Shown: positions 27,945-36,949, counted from the first letter of the stretch. The stretch is DNA of 64,000 nucleotides from Rhodocyclaceae bacterium (GCA_023150275.1 JAKLLG010000001.1:419151-483150), one strand, 5' to 3'. Made by a program: numbers and translations. The notes: a model not told the origin generated them from the letters alone.

Positions 27945-28268
27945 ATGCAAGAACTACCGAGAACGAACATGCGCGAAATTGCGCCGGTATCTCCCGGCGA
28001 AATGCTGGAAGAGGAATTCCTGAAGCCGCTCGGCCTCAGTAAATATCGTCTGGCAAGGGACATTGGCGTGCCGCCGCAGCGCATCGGTGACATTGTCGCC
28101 GGCAAGCGGGCGATCACCGCCGACACCGACTTGCGTTTGTGCCGCTACTTCGGCCTCAGTGATGGCTGGTGGCTGCGTGGACAGGCTGCCTACGACACGG
28201 CGCTGGCGCGCGAGGCGATGGCAGACGAGCTGGCGAAAATTCCGCGCTGTGCGCTGGTCGCCGCCTGA
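27945..28268 (+). CDS. higA: HigA-family XRE antitoxin, no adjacent HigB
   Basis: A 107-residue HTH protein of the HigA addiction-module family: IAPVSPGEMLEEEFLKPLGLS, then RLARDIGVPPQRIGDIVAGKR and FGLSDGWWLRGQAAYD are diagnostic. Starts at 27945 or 27969 (MREIAPVSPGE) are both possible. HigA normally follows its HigB toxin by a few bases. Here the upstream gene is the Card1-like nuclease, 10 bp away, and no HigB-like frame is seen on either side. Either HigB was lost and replaced, or the nuclease is the partner. It is convergent with and directly abuts the GGDEF gene (stop codons at 28266-28268 and 28269-28271). Confidence 0.85.
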   Translation: MQELPRTNMREIAPVSPGEMLEEEFLKPLGLSKYRLARDIGVPPQRIGDIVAGKRAITADTDLRLCRYFGLSDGWWLRGQAAYDTALAREAMADELAKIPRCALVAA

Positions 28269-29420
28269 TTATCCCTCGACCCGGTTCCTTCCGCCCTGCT
28301 TGGCCCGATAGAGCGCGGCATCGGCCTCGGCGATCAGCGCGTCGAGGTCGGCGGTGTCCTCCTTGATGGCGGCGACGCCGATGCTCACGGTGTAGGGCGG
28401 CAGCGCCTTGTCGCGGCGCATTTCGATTTCCCGCCGGATGCGTTCTGCCGCCTGCAGCGCTTCCTTGCGACCGGTGTCGGGCAGCAGGACAACGAATTCC
28501 TCGCCACCGAAACGGGCAAGGATGTCCGGAATGCGCAGCATTTCGCCGGCACGTTTCGCGAAATCCTTGATCACCAGATCGCCGACGTGGTGGCCGTGCG
28601 TATCGTTCACCTTCTTGAAGAAATCGATGTCCGAGACGATCACGGCGAGTGGCCGCTGCGTGCGCGCCACGCGCGCCAAGCGTGCCCACTCGATGGCGGC
28701 GCGGGCGAAGAAGGCGCGCCGGTTCAGTGCCCCGGTCATCGGGTCGCGCGTCGCGAGATACTCCAGTTCCTCGCGCAGCCGCTCGTTGGCGAGCAGGACG
28801 AAACCGATCGAGAGACCGAGGATGCCGAGCGAGAAGGCGCCGAGGTAGACCTGCTGGATGAGGCTGCGGTCGAAGATATCGTCGGCTTCCGCCGTGTTCA
28901 TCGACAAGGTCGCGATGCGCAAGCTTGCAACGGCAACGGCGAAGACGCAGGTGACGAACAGGAAGCGGCTGCCGAACCCCTTCGGTTGCGCGTGCCAGAC
29001 CAGCCAGCCGGCGTAGCTGAAGAAGGCGACGTGCGCGAGGCTCATGATGAAGATGCGCCCCGGGTAACTATGGCTGCCCCAGGTCAGCCAGACCACCAGT
29101 ACGATCACGCCAGCGATGGCATCGAGCGCCGGTCGCCATTTCGGCTGTCGCCCGGTGTAGCGCATCAGTCCGAAGACGAGAAACAGCTCGCCGAGCAGCA
29201 GCAGCGCGCTGGCGAGAACGATCGTTATGGCATCCGGCGCCAGGCCGCGCAGCGAGGCGAGACCCGAGGCGCAGCCCATGAGCACGACGCCCTTCGCCCA
29301 GTCGGCGAGCCCCCCGATGTCGGCCGGAAAGCTCTTCGCCTGCACCCAGAGCACCAGCGCGCAGAGCAAGCCGAGCAGGTTGGCGACGACGAGGAAGGTG
29401 CGCGGGTTGATCAGTTCCAT
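28269..29420 (-). CDS. Membrane diguanylate cyclase (GGEEF)
   Basis: A 383-residue protein with about seven membrane helices in residues 5-210 and a C-terminal GGDEF domain (about 220-380). The active site is RFGGEEF, and RIPD five residues upstream is an inhibitory I-site, so it should synthesise cyclic di-GMP with product inhibition. DIDFFKKVNDTHGHHVGD is the usual metal/GTP-binding first half of the domain. The sensor part is not a recognised named domain. It is a single gene; an MFS gene on the same strand ends 64 bp upstream of its start. Confidence 0.88.
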   Translation of the reverse strand: MELINPRTFLVVANLLGLLCALVLWVQAKSFPADIGGLADWAKGVVLMGCASGLASLRGLAPDAITIVLASALLLLGELFLVFGLMRYTGRQPKWRPALDAIAGVIVLVVWLTWGSHSYPGRIFIMSLAHVAFFSYAGWLVWHAQPKGFGSRFLFVTCVFAVAVASLRIATLSMNTAEADDIFDRSLIQQVYLGAFSLGILGLSIGFVLLANERLREELEYLATRDPMTGALNRRAFFARAAIEWARLARVARTQRPLAVIVSDIDFFKKVNDTHGHHVGDLVIKDFAKRAGEMLRIPDILARFGGEEFVVLLPDTGRKEALQAAERIRREIEMRRDKALPPYTVSIGVAAIKEDTADLDALIAEADAALYRAKQGGRNRVEG

Positions 29421-29484
29421 GGCCGGGTATTAGAGCAGAATTGCCGGCGCAACGATGTGCCGTCGGGCAGCCGGTGCGTGCCGG

Positions 29485-30732
29485 TCATGCCGGCGGGAGA
29501 GCGGCCCGGCGACGCCACAGGAACCAGGCGAACGCCGCGGCTTGCAGCAGCAGGAGAAGGCCGAAGGCGCCGCGCAGTGAGCCCGGTGCATCGTGGCCGC
29601 GCGCGACGAGCCCGTCGATCAGGAGCCCCATGCCCCATTGCGCGCCAAAGCCGCCGGCAAAAACCAGCAGGTTATAGGCTGTTGTCGCGCGGCCGGCGAG
29701 CGCGAGCGGAAAGCCGGCGGCGGTGAGCGAGTAGCCGAGCGTGCCAAAGCCAGCGCAGATGCCGTAGGCGACCCACAGTGTCCGCGTCGCCGGCAGCGCT
29801 TCGCTGGCGATCAGTGCGAGCATCACGATTGACAGACCGATGCCGGTGCCGAACAAGGCAATGGGCGGAATGCCGCGCCGGGCGAGCCGCGTCGACAGGA
29901 GGCCGATGCCGATGTAAGTGAACAGCATCGCGAAACTCATTGCCGCGAGATGATCGGCGGCAACCGCGCGCGTGTAGCCATTCACCTGCATCAGCCAGGT
30001 CATCGACCACAGGCCCTGCACGGCCATGAAGCCGCCGGTCATCGTCAGGCCGAGCGGTGCGAAGCGCCAGAAATGCGGGCTCGCGAATATCCGGCGCACG
30101 CCGCGCCACTGCGCGGCCAGTCCCGCGCCGTTATGTGGGTCGCCGCCGTTCTCGGGAATGCCGAAGAACAGCCATGCGGCAGCCGTCAGCGTGGCCACGG
30201 CGAGCACGCCGAACACCTGCCGCCAGCCGGTCACGTCGAGCAAGGCCTCGAGCGGTGCCGTTGCCGCCAGTGCGCCGAGGCCGCCAGCCGTCATCATCCA
30301 GCCAGTCAGCGACGCCTGCCGTTCCGGCGGGTAGTGCTGCGAAAAGGCCTTGAAGGCGGCCATCAGACAGGCCGAGACGCCGAGCCCGATCACTGCCCGC
30401 GCGCCGGCCAGCCCGCCCATGCCGTCGGCGAGCGCAAACGCACCGGCGCCGATCGCCGCGATGACGAGCAGCGCGCTCTCGACGCGGCGCGCGCCGAAGC
30501 GGTCGAGCAGCATGCCGAGCGGCAGCTGCGCGAGGCAGAAGGCGAGCAGGTAGGTGCTGGTGAGCAGCCCCAGATCGCCGGCTGAAAGCCCCAGTTCCCG
30601 GGCCAGCTCCGGCCCGATGACGGCGTTCGCCGAGCGGTAGAAGTAGGACAGGAAATAGGCCGCCGCGAACGGCAGGAGCAGGCGGGAAAGCGGTGTCGGT
30701 GGGTTCGGCGGTGTCGGTGGTTTGGGCGACAT
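29485..30732 (-). CDS. MFS transporter
   Basis: A 415-residue major facilitator with 12 predicted helices. The loop 2-3 motif is seen in GMLLDRFGARRVE, and helix 1 carries FAAAYFLSYFYRSANAV, as in MFS members of the nitrate/organic anion types. The N-terminus is a short Pro-rich tail (SPKPPTPPNPPTP). The substrate cannot be assigned. It starts 10 bp after the MOSC gene stop and is probably the last gene of the operon can-ROK-MOSC-MFS, which has gaps of about 10 bp or less. Confidence 0.85.
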   Translation of the reverse strand: MSPKPPTPPNPPTPLSRLLLPFAAAYFLSYFYRSANAVIGPELARELGLSAGDLGLLTSTYLLAFCLAQLPLGMLLDRFGARRVESALLVIAAIGAGAFALADGMGGLAGARAVIGLGVSACLMAAFKAFSQHYPPERQASLTGWMMTAGGLGALAATAPLEALLDVTGWRQVFGVLAVATLTAAAWLFFGIPENGGDPHNGAGLAAQWRGVRRIFASPHFWRFAPLGLTMTGGFMAVQGLWSMTWLMQVNGYTRAVAADHLAAMSFAMLFTYIGIGLLSTRLARRGIPPIALFGTGIGLSIVMLALIASEALPATRTLWVAYGICAGFGTLGYSLTAAGFPLALAGRATTAYNLLVFAGGFGAQWGMGLLIDGLVARGHDAPGSLRGAFGLLLLLQAAAFAWFLWRRRAALPPA

Positions 30733-30742
30733 CAGCGGTGCA

Positions 30743-31420
30743 TCAGGCAGTTGCGGCCGTTCCGGGGTTCGCGCGCAGCCAGGCCAGGCGATTCTCTATC
30801 CTCGCGACCCAGGCCGGCGTGAGGCCGGGCGCAGCGGCGATCGCCTGCATCAGTGCCACATCCGGGCGGTGCTCGCGCCAGGTCTCCCACAGTGTCATCA
30901 GCGCCACCGCGCCCGGCGGACGCTCGACGAGCACGCAGGCATCACCGGGGGCGGCGATGCCCTCTTCCTGCACGCGGTAGTACCAGCCGGTCAGCCCGCT
31001 CTCGTTGATGTACGCGGTCATGCCCGGCGTCTTGAAGCGGGCATCGATCTTCCAGCACGGGCGGCGCGGCTGGCAGACCTGCAGCAGCGCGCTGCCGACG
31101 CGATAGCGATCGCCGATGCACACCGAGCGCTCGTCGAGGCCGAAAGTGGAAATGTTCTCGCCGAGCGATCCGACAACGAGCTCCGCGGCGATCTGCGGAA
31201 AGCGCGTTGCGAGCTTTGCGTAGTTGTCGCCAGCGTAATGATGCACCGCCTTTTCCGGCCCGCCGTGCACACGCCGGTCGGCCTGTTCGTCGCCGTCGAG
31301 GCCGGTTCTGGTGATGCGCACGGGGCCGCGCACGGGCGCTTTCCAGATGGCGCTGAACTGCCCCTCGTCGCCGATGTAGCGCGGGGTACCGGAATAGAGG
31401 GTGATCGGCGTCTCGTTCAT
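30743..31420 (-). CDS. MOSC domain protein (YiiM-like)
   Basis: A 225-residue MOSC protein. MOSC domains descend from molybdenum cofactor sulfurases; YiiM-type proteins help reduce N-hydroxylated compounds. Visible features are RTGLDGDEQADRRVHGGPEK (about 36-55), SLGENISTFGLDE and the conserved Cys in QPRRPCWKID (about 125). A 3-alpha domain follows (about 165-220). The start MNETPITLYSG replaces a longer frame that would run back through the ROK kinase gene. It lies 5 bp downstream of that gene. Confidence 0.87.
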   Translation of the reverse strand: MNETPITLYSGTPRYIGDEGQFSAIWKAPVRGPVRITRTGLDGDEQADRRVHGGPEKAVHHYAGDNYAKLATRFPQIAAELVVGSLGENISTFGLDERSVCIGDRYRVGSALLQVCQPRRPCWKIDARFKTPGMTAYINESGLTGWYYRVQEEGIAAPGDACVLVERPPGAVALMTLWETWREHRPDVALMQAIAAAPGLTPAWVARIENRLAWLRANPGTAATA

Positions 31421-31425
31421 GTTCT

Positions 31426-32322
31426 TCAGTTCGCTGGCCACAGCCAGGCGGCGCCGCGCACGCCGGATGAATCGCCGTGCACATGCTTCACCAGGCGCGT
31501 GGCGATGGTGTCGGAAAAAACGTGCGGCACCCACAGGCGTGGCACGTTCGCGTATAGCCGATCGATGTTGGAAAGGCCACCGCCGAGAACGATTACCTGC
31601 GGATCGACGATGTTGATCACGGTCGCCAGCGCCTTGGCGAGGCGTGTCTCGTAGCGGACGAGCGTCGCCTGCGCGGGCGCATCGCCGCCGTCGGCGCGCG
31701 CGGCGATCGCTTCCGCGGTGAGGGTCTCGCCCGTGACCGCGACGTGGTCGCGCGCCATGCCGGGGCCGGACAGCCAGGTTTCGACGCAGCCGGCACGTCC
31801 GCAGTAGCAGGCGGGTGGCGGCAGCTCACTGGCGTCGGGCAGCGGCAACGGGTTGTGGCCCCATTCGCCGGCGATGTGATTGGCACCGGCCAGCACCTCG
31901 CCGCGGACGACGATGCCGCCGCCGACACCGGTGCCGAGAATGACGCCGAAGACGACACTGGCGCCCTTGCCGGCACCATCGACGGCTTCCGACAGGGCGA
32001 AGCAGTTGGCATCGTTGGCCAGCCTTACCTCGCGCTGCAGCAGCGCCTGCAGGTCGCGTTGCAGGGGCTTGCCGATCAGGCAGGTGGAATTCGCGTTCTT
32101 GATCAGGCCATCGGCCACCGACACCGCGCCGGGCGTGCCGACGCCGACGCTGCCACGCTTGCCGAGTTCAACCTCGAGCGCCTCGACGAGGCCGGCGACG
32201 GCCGTCAGCGTAGTCATGTAATCGCCGGCGGGTGTTGCGATGCGGCGCCGGGCAAGCTCGTGTTGCCCCGCGAAAGCGGCGGCCTCGATCTTGGTGCCAC
32301 CCAAATCGATGCCGATGCGCAT
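31426..32322 (-). CDS. ROK-family sugar kinase (fructokinase or amino-sugar kinase)
   Basis: A 298-residue ROK kinase. The phosphate-binding motif IGIDLGGTK is at the N-terminus, with the second (VVFGVILGTGVGGG) at about residue 128. The zinc motif CYCGRAGCVETW at about 170-181 is followed by the catalytic region. ROK proteins of this type phosphorylate fructose, mannose, glucose or N-acetylated amino sugars. Given the muramidase and amidase genes a few kb away, an amino-sugar recycling role is conceivable but unproven. A GTG three codons upstream abuts the carbonic anhydrase stop; the ATG of MRIGIDLGG is preferred. Confidence 0.87.
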   Translation of the reverse strand: MRIGIDLGGTKIEAAAFAGQHELARRRIATPAGDYMTTLTAVAGLVEALEVELGKRGSVGVGTPGAVSVADGLIKNANSTCLIGKPLQRDLQALLQREVRLANDANCFALSEAVDGAGKGASVVFGVILGTGVGGGIVVRGEVLAGANHIAGEWGHNPLPLPDASELPPPACYCGRAGCVETWLSGPGMARDHVAVTGETLTAEAIAARADGGDAPAQATLVRYETRLAKALATVINIVDPQVIVLGGGLSNIDRLYANVPRLWVPHVFSDTIATRLVKHVHGDSSGVRGAAWLWPAN

Positions 32323-32331
32323 CGACGACAC

Positions 32332-32982
32332 TCAGTCTGCGTCGAGCGCCCGCAGCGCCGAGGCATAGCCGGCCTGCACGCGCGCTGGCGCATCGATCGA
32401 GATCGACAGATCGCGCACCAGTCCGTCCGACAGCCCGTAGATCCAGCCATGGATGGTCAGATCCTGGCCGCGATTCCAGGCGTCCTGAACCACGGTCGTC
32501 TGGCACACGTTGAGCACCTGCTCGATTACGTTGAGCTCGCACAGGCGGTCGATCGCACGGGGCTCGTCAGTGATGCCGGCAAGATGCCGCGCATGCTTGT
32601 GCTTCACGTCCTGGATGTGCCGCAGCCAGTTGTCGACCAGACCGAGGCGTTGATCCTGCTGGGCCGCCTTGACGCCGCCGCAACCGTAGTGGCCGACGAC
32701 GAGAATGTGCTTCACGTGCAGCGCATCGATCGCGAACTGCAGTACCGAGAGGCAGTTCAGGTCGCTATGCACAACCTGGTTGGCGATGTTGCGATGGACG
32801 AAGACTTCGCCCGGCAGCAGGCCGGCGATCTGGTTGGCCGGCACCCGCGAGTCGGAACAGCCGATCCAGAGATATTCCGGCTCCTGCAGGTGCGACAGCC
32901 GGTTGAAGAAATCGGGATCGTCGCGGCGGATGCGCTCGGACCACTGGCGGTTACGATCGAAGAGATGCTTGAGGTCGGACAT
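32332..32982 (-). CDS. can: Beta-class carbonic anhydrase
   Basis: Interconverts CO2 and bicarbonate in the cytoplasm. The 216-residue protein has the zinc ligands and active site in WIGCSDSRVPANQI (Cys at about 42, Asp/Arg dyad) and VVGHYGCGGV (His at about 98, Cys at 101), as in the E. coli Can type. Length is typical. It is the first gene of the minus-strand can-ROK-MOSC-MFS run and is separated from the methyltransferase gene upstream by an element with 18-bp inverted ends. Confidence 0.95.
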   Translation of the reverse strand: MSDLKHLFDRNRQWSERIRRDDPDFFNRLSHLQEPEYLWIGCSDSRVPANQIAGLLPGEVFVHRNIANQVVHSDLNCLSVLQFAIDALHVKHILVVGHYGCGGVKAAQQDQRLGLVDNWLRHIQDVKHKHARHLAGITDEPRAIDRLCELNVIEQVLNVCQTTVVQDAWNRGQDLTIHGWIYGLSDGLVRDLSISIDAPARVQAGYASALRALDAD

Positions 32983-33034
32983 GCGGCGGCAGCGGAATGT
33001 TGCGATGCCGGATTCTACCGCAGCCCCCGCCTGC

Positions 33035-33139
33035 TAGTAGTCAGTCACGCAGGTTCGCGTGGATGCCGAGGATGAGCGACAAAGCGAGCGGGGATGCGGG
33101 GCGTGCCGAACATGGCAGAATCTGCGTGACTGACTACTA
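33035..33139. repeat. 105-bp element with perfect 18-bp terminal inverted repeats
   Basis: Positions 33035-33052 (TAGTAGTCAGTCACGCAG) are the exact reverse complement of 33122-33139. The 69-bp interior has a shorter inner pairing (GTTCG at 33053-33057 with CGAAC at 33107-33111). Both ends begin with TA, as would be left by a mariner/IS630-type MITE inserted at a TA target. The right end supplies the stop codon (TAG on the minus strand) of the methyltransferase gene. It is too long between arms for an ordinary terminator. Mobile origin is an inference; the inverted repeat is directly visible. Confidence 0.75.
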
Positions 33140-33748
33140 AATCCGCGCAGCGATCCCGCGTACGTGGCCGAGTGCGCTGCTCGATGTCTTGAGGATGGCG
33201 CCGCCGCACTCCATCAGCAGCATGAAAAGATTGCGTTCGGAGTAGAGGCACACCGGACTGTCGATGCCGTAGCGTCGCGCCAGATCGGGGGCGACGACGG
33301 CGAAACGATCGCAGACGAGCTTGCCGCCGTCGGTGTAATGGTCGCCGAGATCGGAATGAATGCCGTACAGCGAAACGAAGAGCTTGCCGCCGATCTTCAG
33401 TCGGCCGAGTAGCCTGCGTACCCGCCGGCGTGCCTCGGCGTAGGGCAGCGCGGAGAGCGCGCGCTGGCAGAGCACGATGTCGAAGGGCTGCAGCGGCAGC
33501 GCCTCATCGCTCTCGGCGAGCGCGTCGAACAGCGCCGCAGGACGACGCAGGACATTGACCTGCGTTTCTTCATCGAGATCGGAGAGCAACACCACACGCG
33601 CGCCGAGTGCCGCCATGCGCCGCGCCTGGGCTTCGGCGCCAACGCCGATCAGCAGCGCGTGCACGACCTCGCCGCTGCGCTGCCGCTTCTCGACTTCGGC
33701 GAGCGCCCACTGATCCAGCTCACAGCTTGGCGGCGGTAATTCGCCCAT
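33137..33748 (-). CDS. Class I methyltransferase-like protein
   Basis: A 203-residue protein with a SAM-methyltransferase-like Rossmann pattern: ALLIGVGAEAQARRMAALG in the motif I position, DIVLCQRALSALPYAEARR in the motif IV region, and LGRLKIGGKLFVSLYG as the strand-5 segment. Motif I lacks the usual E/DxGxGxG glycine spacing, so SAM binding is likely but not certain. The target is unknown. The stop codon lies inside the right inverted repeat of the adjacent 105-bp element, so the native C-terminus may have been altered by insertion of that element. Confidence 0.65.
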   Translation of the reverse strand: MGELPPPSCELDQWALAEVEKRQRSGEVVHALLIGVGAEAQARRMAALGARVVLLSDLDEETQVNVLRRPAALFDALAESDEALPLQPFDIVLCQRALSALPYAEARRRVRRLLGRLKIGGKLFVSLYGIHSDLGDHYTDGGKLVCDRFAVVAPDLARRYGIDSPVCLYSERNLFMLLMECGGAILKTSSSALGHVRGIAARI

Positions 33749-33841
33749 GCGAACCCTCCCGGTTTTTCCGTCTCTTTCAATTCCATTGTTCTCGCTTCAA
33801 CGATGGAACACAATAGCCGCAACTTACAGGGAGACTATTGC

Positions 33842-34168
33842 ATGCTCGTGAAGTTCGATTCGAATGTGGCCGGCGAGCTGCTGATGTTCGCCGATGTGGC
33901 GCGGCGCCTGCTGACGCTGGCTGGCAAGGCGTGCACGGCCCGCGGCGTGATCCAGGCCGATCAGATACCCGGAATCGTGGCCCGCCTGCGTGCCGCGGCA
34001 GACGCGGAAAAGGCGGCACAGGGCAACCCGCCGCCGGCGGATGAAGAGGTGGATGCGCCCGTTAGTCTCGGGCGCCGGGCGCAACCGTTCATCGAGTTCC
34101 TGGAACTGACGGCGCGCGAGAAAGACGGCTTCGTGCTCTGGGAGGCCGCACGCGATTTCGGCGAATGA
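33842..34168 (+). CDS. DUF1840 family protein
   Basis: A 108-residue cytoplasmic protein matching DUF1840, small proteins widespread in betaproteobacteria and of unknown function. MLVKFDSNVAGELLMFADVA is the family's typical N-terminus, and the C-terminus has RAQPFIEFLELTAREKDGFV. The start is fixed by AGGGAGA eight bases upstream. It diverges from the methyltransferase gene across 93 bp that contain an imperfect inverted repeat (TTCCATTGTT / AACGATGGAA, about 33781-33808). Confidence 0.85.
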   Translation: MLVKFDSNVAGELLMFADVARRLLTLAGKACTARGVIQADQIPGIVARLRAAADAEKAAQGNPPPADEEVDAPVSLGRRAQPFIEFLELTAREKDGFVLWEAARDFGE

Positions 34169-34215
34169 GGTCGGGGCCGGTGCGCCGCGTGCGGGTGACG
34201 ATCAACCGCTCTGCC

Positions 34216-34578
34216 TCAGGGCGCGTCGATCATCACATAGCGTTTGCGCACGGGTTCGAGTACCTCGAAACGTCCACTGAAGCCCGCCGGGATGATGCCG
34301 GCCTCGCCGGCTCCGAATTCGCGCGCGTGTCCGGCGTCGTCGACGATGCGCAGCGAGCCTTCGAGAACGTGGAAGAACTCGTGCCGATGTGCGTGAAAGA
34401 CGATCTTCCAGCAGCCCGGTTCGCAGGCCCATTCGCCGATCGAAAGTCCTTCGCTGTCGGCGGCATAGGCCTCCCAGGTGGTACGCAGCGGCGGCATGCC
34501 GATTGCTCGCTCGGGGGGCGGCCGATCGGTGCTCGGCGCCGGCAGCGGATCGGACAGATGAATCACGGCGGGAGACAT
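34216..34578 (-). CDS. Cupin domain protein (EutQ/DUF861-like)
   Basis: A 120-residue single-domain cupin. The metal-type motifs are reduced: KIVFHAHRHEFFHVLEGSL (first cupin motif with His/His/Glu) and FGAGEAGIIPAGFSGRFEV (second motif). Family members of this DUF861 type often lack full metal ligands and bind small molecules. Start MSPAVIHLSDPLP chosen over a longer frame that would overlap the divergent amidase gene, which begins 13 bp away. Function unknown. Confidence 0.8.
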   Translation of the reverse strand: MSPAVIHLSDPLPAPSTDRPPPERAIGMPPLRTTWEAYAADSEGLSIGEWACEPGCWKIVFHAHRHEFFHVLEGSLRIVDDAGHAREFGAGEAGIIPAGFSGRFEVLEPVRKRYVMIDAP

Positions 34579-34591
34579 CGGTAAACTCCGG

Positions 34592-35287
34592 ATGATGAAG
34601 CTCCGCATTGTAGCGCTCACCTTTCTCCTCACCGCGATCACGGCCGATGCCGCCGAGGTCGCCCTCGACGTCGGGCACACGCTCGCCGATCCCGGCGCCA
34701 TCAGCGCCCGCGGGCGCGGCGAATATCACTTCAACCGGGCGCTGGCGCCGCTCGTGCAGGCCGCGCTCGAAGCACGCGGCATCGCGGTGCGGCCGATCAA
34801 CTACGACGGCCGCATTGGCAGCCTCGCGGCTCGCCCCGACGCAGCCAGGGGCGCCGATCTGTTCCTCTCGCTGCACCACGACTCGCTGCCCGCGCACGAG
34901 CAGGAAACCTGGGAGTGGAAGGGCCAGCGCCTCAGTTTCAGTGACCGCTACGCCGGCCATTCGCTGCACGTGTCGCGGCGCAATCCGGAAGCGGCGACCA
35001 GCGCCGCCTGCGCCTCCGCGATCGGCGCCGCGATGCAGATGGCCGACTTCGTGCCGACGCGCCATCATTACCCGCGGCATCCGTGGGCGGATGAGGCGAA
35101 TGCCGTGCATTGGCACGACAACCTCGTCGTGCTGCACCGCTCGACGATGCCGGCGGTCCTGTTCGAGGCCGGCGTCATCAAGCACCGTGGTGAAGAACTG
35201 CTGCTCGCCGACCCCGAGCGCATGGCGCGCATGGCCGACGCCATCGCCACCGGGGTGGCGGCGTGTCTTTACGCCACGCAGAGGTAG
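34592..35287 (+). CDS. N-acetylmuramoyl-L-alanine amidase (Amidase_3)
   Basis: A zinc amidase that cleaves the bond between N-acetylmuramic acid and the peptide stem. The 231-residue protein has a signal peptide ([20 protein letters not shown]) and the Amidase_3 motifs: [14 protein letters not shown] (first zinc His), GRGEYHFN (Glu), LFLSLHHDS (second His) and [14 protein letters not shown] (catalytic Glu, about 195). It has no AMIN domain, unlike AmiB/AmiC. It is convergent with murB (19-bp overlap at the 3' ends) and one gene away from the NamZ-like muramidase, fitting a wall-turnover neighbourhood. Confidence 0.88.
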   Translation: MMKLRIVALTFLLTAITADAAEVALDVGHTLADPGAISARGRGEYHFNRALAPLVQAALEARGIAVRPINYDGRIGSLAARPDAARGADLFLSLHHDSLPAHEQETWEWKGQRLSFSDRYAGHSLHVSRRNPEAATSAACASAIGAAMQMADFVPTRHHYPRHPWADEANAVHWHDNLVVLHRSTMPAVLFEAGVIKHRGEELLLADPERMARMADAIATGVAACLYATQR

Positions 35288-36345
35288 ATCGGTTCCGGCA
35301 CCAGCGTGACGCCGAAGCGCGCGGCCACGTCGGCCTGCACGGCGGCGGCCAGTGCCCGTACGTCACCGCCGCGCGCCGCGCCGCGATTGACGAGCACCAG
35401 CGCCTGCTTTTCGTACATGCCGACCGGGCCGAGACTGCGTCCCTTCCAGCCGGCGGCCTCGATCAGCCAGCCGGCGGCGAGCTTCACGCGGCCGTCGGCC
35501 TGTGCGTAGCGCGGCAAGGCCGGGTGTGCTGCGGCCAGGCTTGCGGCCGTGGCGGCATCGACCACCGGATTCTGGAAAAAGCTGCCGGCGTTCGGCAGCA
35601 CCGCCGGGTCGGGCAGCTTGCGCTGGCGGACGGCAATCACCGCATCGGCCACCGCACGCGGCGTTGGTTCGGCGATGCCGCGTGCTGCCAACTCGCCGGC
35701 AACATCGGCATAGCGGGTATTCGGCTGCCAGCGCAGCGGCAGCCGGAAGCGCACTTCGCTGACCAGCATGCGCCCGTCGCGATGCCAGCCTTCCTGCTTG
35801 AACACGCTGTCGCGATAGCCGAAGCGGCAGGCCGCCAGATCGAGTGTTTTCGTTTCGCCACTACCGAGGTCGATGGCGGTCAGCGAATGAAAGCGCTCCG
35901 CGAGTTCCAGCCCGTAGGCGCCGATGTTCTGGATCGGCGCGGCGCCGACGGTGCCGGGGATCAGCGACAGATTCTCCAGCCCCGGCCAGCCCTGCGTCAG
36001 CGTCCACTGCACGAAGTCGTGCCAGATTTCGCCGGCGCCGGCGGCAACCACGCGGTACCCGTCCTCCTCGGCGACGAGCGCCCGGCCGGCGATTTCAGCC
36101 TTGAGCACGAGGCCGTCGAAATCGCCGTCGAGCACGAGATTGCTGCCGCCGCCGAGCACGAAGCGTCGTTCGCCGCGCAGTGCCGCATCGCCCGCGAGCC
36201 GGCGTGCGTCGTCGGCACTGCGGATGTGCGCCAGCATGCGGGCGCGGGCCGGCAGCGCCAGCGTGTTGAACGGCGTCAGATCGGCGTCGTGGCGCAGCAT
36301 CAGGGGTGTGGAGGACGCGGGTAGCATCGTGGGCATCGTCGGCAT
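35269..36345 (-). CDS. murB: UDP-N-acetylenolpyruvoylglucosamine reductase
   Basis: An FAD enzyme that makes UDP-MurNAc in peptidoglycan synthesis. About 358 residues with the FAD-binding motif [34 protein letters not shown], the catalytic Ser segment [11 protein letters not shown] and a C-terminal Glu in VPEPIYLC. The motif set indicates the longer type I MurB, as in E. coli. The start is uncertain: in-frame ATGs at 36345, 36336, 36327 and 36300 all precede the conserved [11 protein letters not shown]. The gene diverges from the DOMON-like gene over about 20 bp. In most bacteria murB lies in a division cluster; here it is with wall-recycling genes. Confidence 0.95.
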   Translation of the reverse strand: MPTMPTMLPASSTPLMLRHDADLTPFNTLALPARARMLAHIRSADDARRLAGDAALRGERRFVLGGGSNLVLDGDFDGLVLKAEIAGRALVAEEDGYRVVAAGAGEIWHDFVQWTLTQGWPGLENLSLIPGTVGAAPIQNIGAYGLELAERFHSLTAIDLGSGETKTLDLAACRFGYRDSVFKQEGWHRDGRMLVSEVRFRLPLRWQPNTRYADVAGELAARGIAEPTPRAVADAVIAVRQRKLPDPAVLPNAGSFFQNPVVDAATAASLAAAHPALPRYAQADGRVKLAAGWLIEAAGWKGRSLGPVGMYEKQALVLVNRGAARGGDVRALAAAVQADVAARFGVTLVPEPIYLCVA

Positions 36346-36364
36346 TCTACCCGCGTCGATTACA

Positions 36365-36949
36365 ATGGCCGCCATGCCACTCTCGACGACCCGCCTGCTT
36401 GACCTCCAGCCCCATCCGGCCCAGCCGGCGCCACCGGGAATCTCCGTTGTCGCCGGCGCCGAACCCCTGCCCGGCGGCAGCCTGCGCCTCGGCTTCGTCA
36501 TCTGCGGCGACCCGGCCGACCTTGCCCGTGTCGTGCTGCCCGAGGCGAGCGCGCCGATCCGTGTCGATGGCCTCTGGCAGCGCACCTGCTGCGAAGCCTT
36601 CATCGCGGCAGCGGACGAAGAAGCCTATCGCGAGTTCAACTTTTCCCCGGCCAGCGCCTGGGCAGCCTATGCCTTCTCCGCCTACCGCAAGGCAGCTGCG
36701 TTGCCGCTGGGGCCGGTACCGCCGATTGCCTTCATCCCTTCCGGCGGCACGCTGACGCTGGTCACCACGCTGGCCGCCGGCTGGCTGCCACGCGCGCCGC
36801 GGCTGTGCATGAACCTCAGCCTGGTCCTCGAAACGACGGATGGTGCGCGCAGCTACTGGGCGCTCGCGCACCCCGGCGCTCAGCCTGACTTTCACCATCG
36901 TGACGGCTTCGTGCTGACACTGGAGATGAACCATGAAGCTCGGCCTTGA
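36365..36949 (+). CDS. DOMON-like domain protein
   Basis: A 194-residue protein of the DOMON-like beta-sandwich type: [57 protein letters not shown] and [12 protein letters not shown] are typical. These proteins resemble carbohydrate-binding beta-sandwiches but lack an enzymatic motif. There is no signal peptide. The 3' end overlaps the NamZ-like gene by 17 bp, implying coupled expression; a sugar-ligand role beside an exo-muramidase is plausible. A second ATG at 36374 could be the start. Confidence 0.78.
   Translation: MAAMPLSTTRLLDLQPHPAQPAPPGISVVAGAEPLPGGSLRLGFVICGDPADLARVVLPEASAPIRVDGLWQRTCCEAFIAAADEEAYREFNFSPASAWAAYAFSAYRKAAALPLGPVPPIAFIPSGGTLTLVTTLAAGWLPRAPRLCMNLSLVLETTDGARSYWALAHPGAQPDFHHRDGFVLTLEMNHEARP

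Noticed and set aside
27945..28268. A complete HigBA toxin-antitoxin pair
   Set aside because: No HigB-like toxin frame is seen before or after higA; the upstream gene is a nuclease of another family.
33035..33139. Integron attC site or ordinary terminator
   Set aside because: The attC core sequences are missing and the 69-bp separation with no T-run does not fit an intrinsic terminator.
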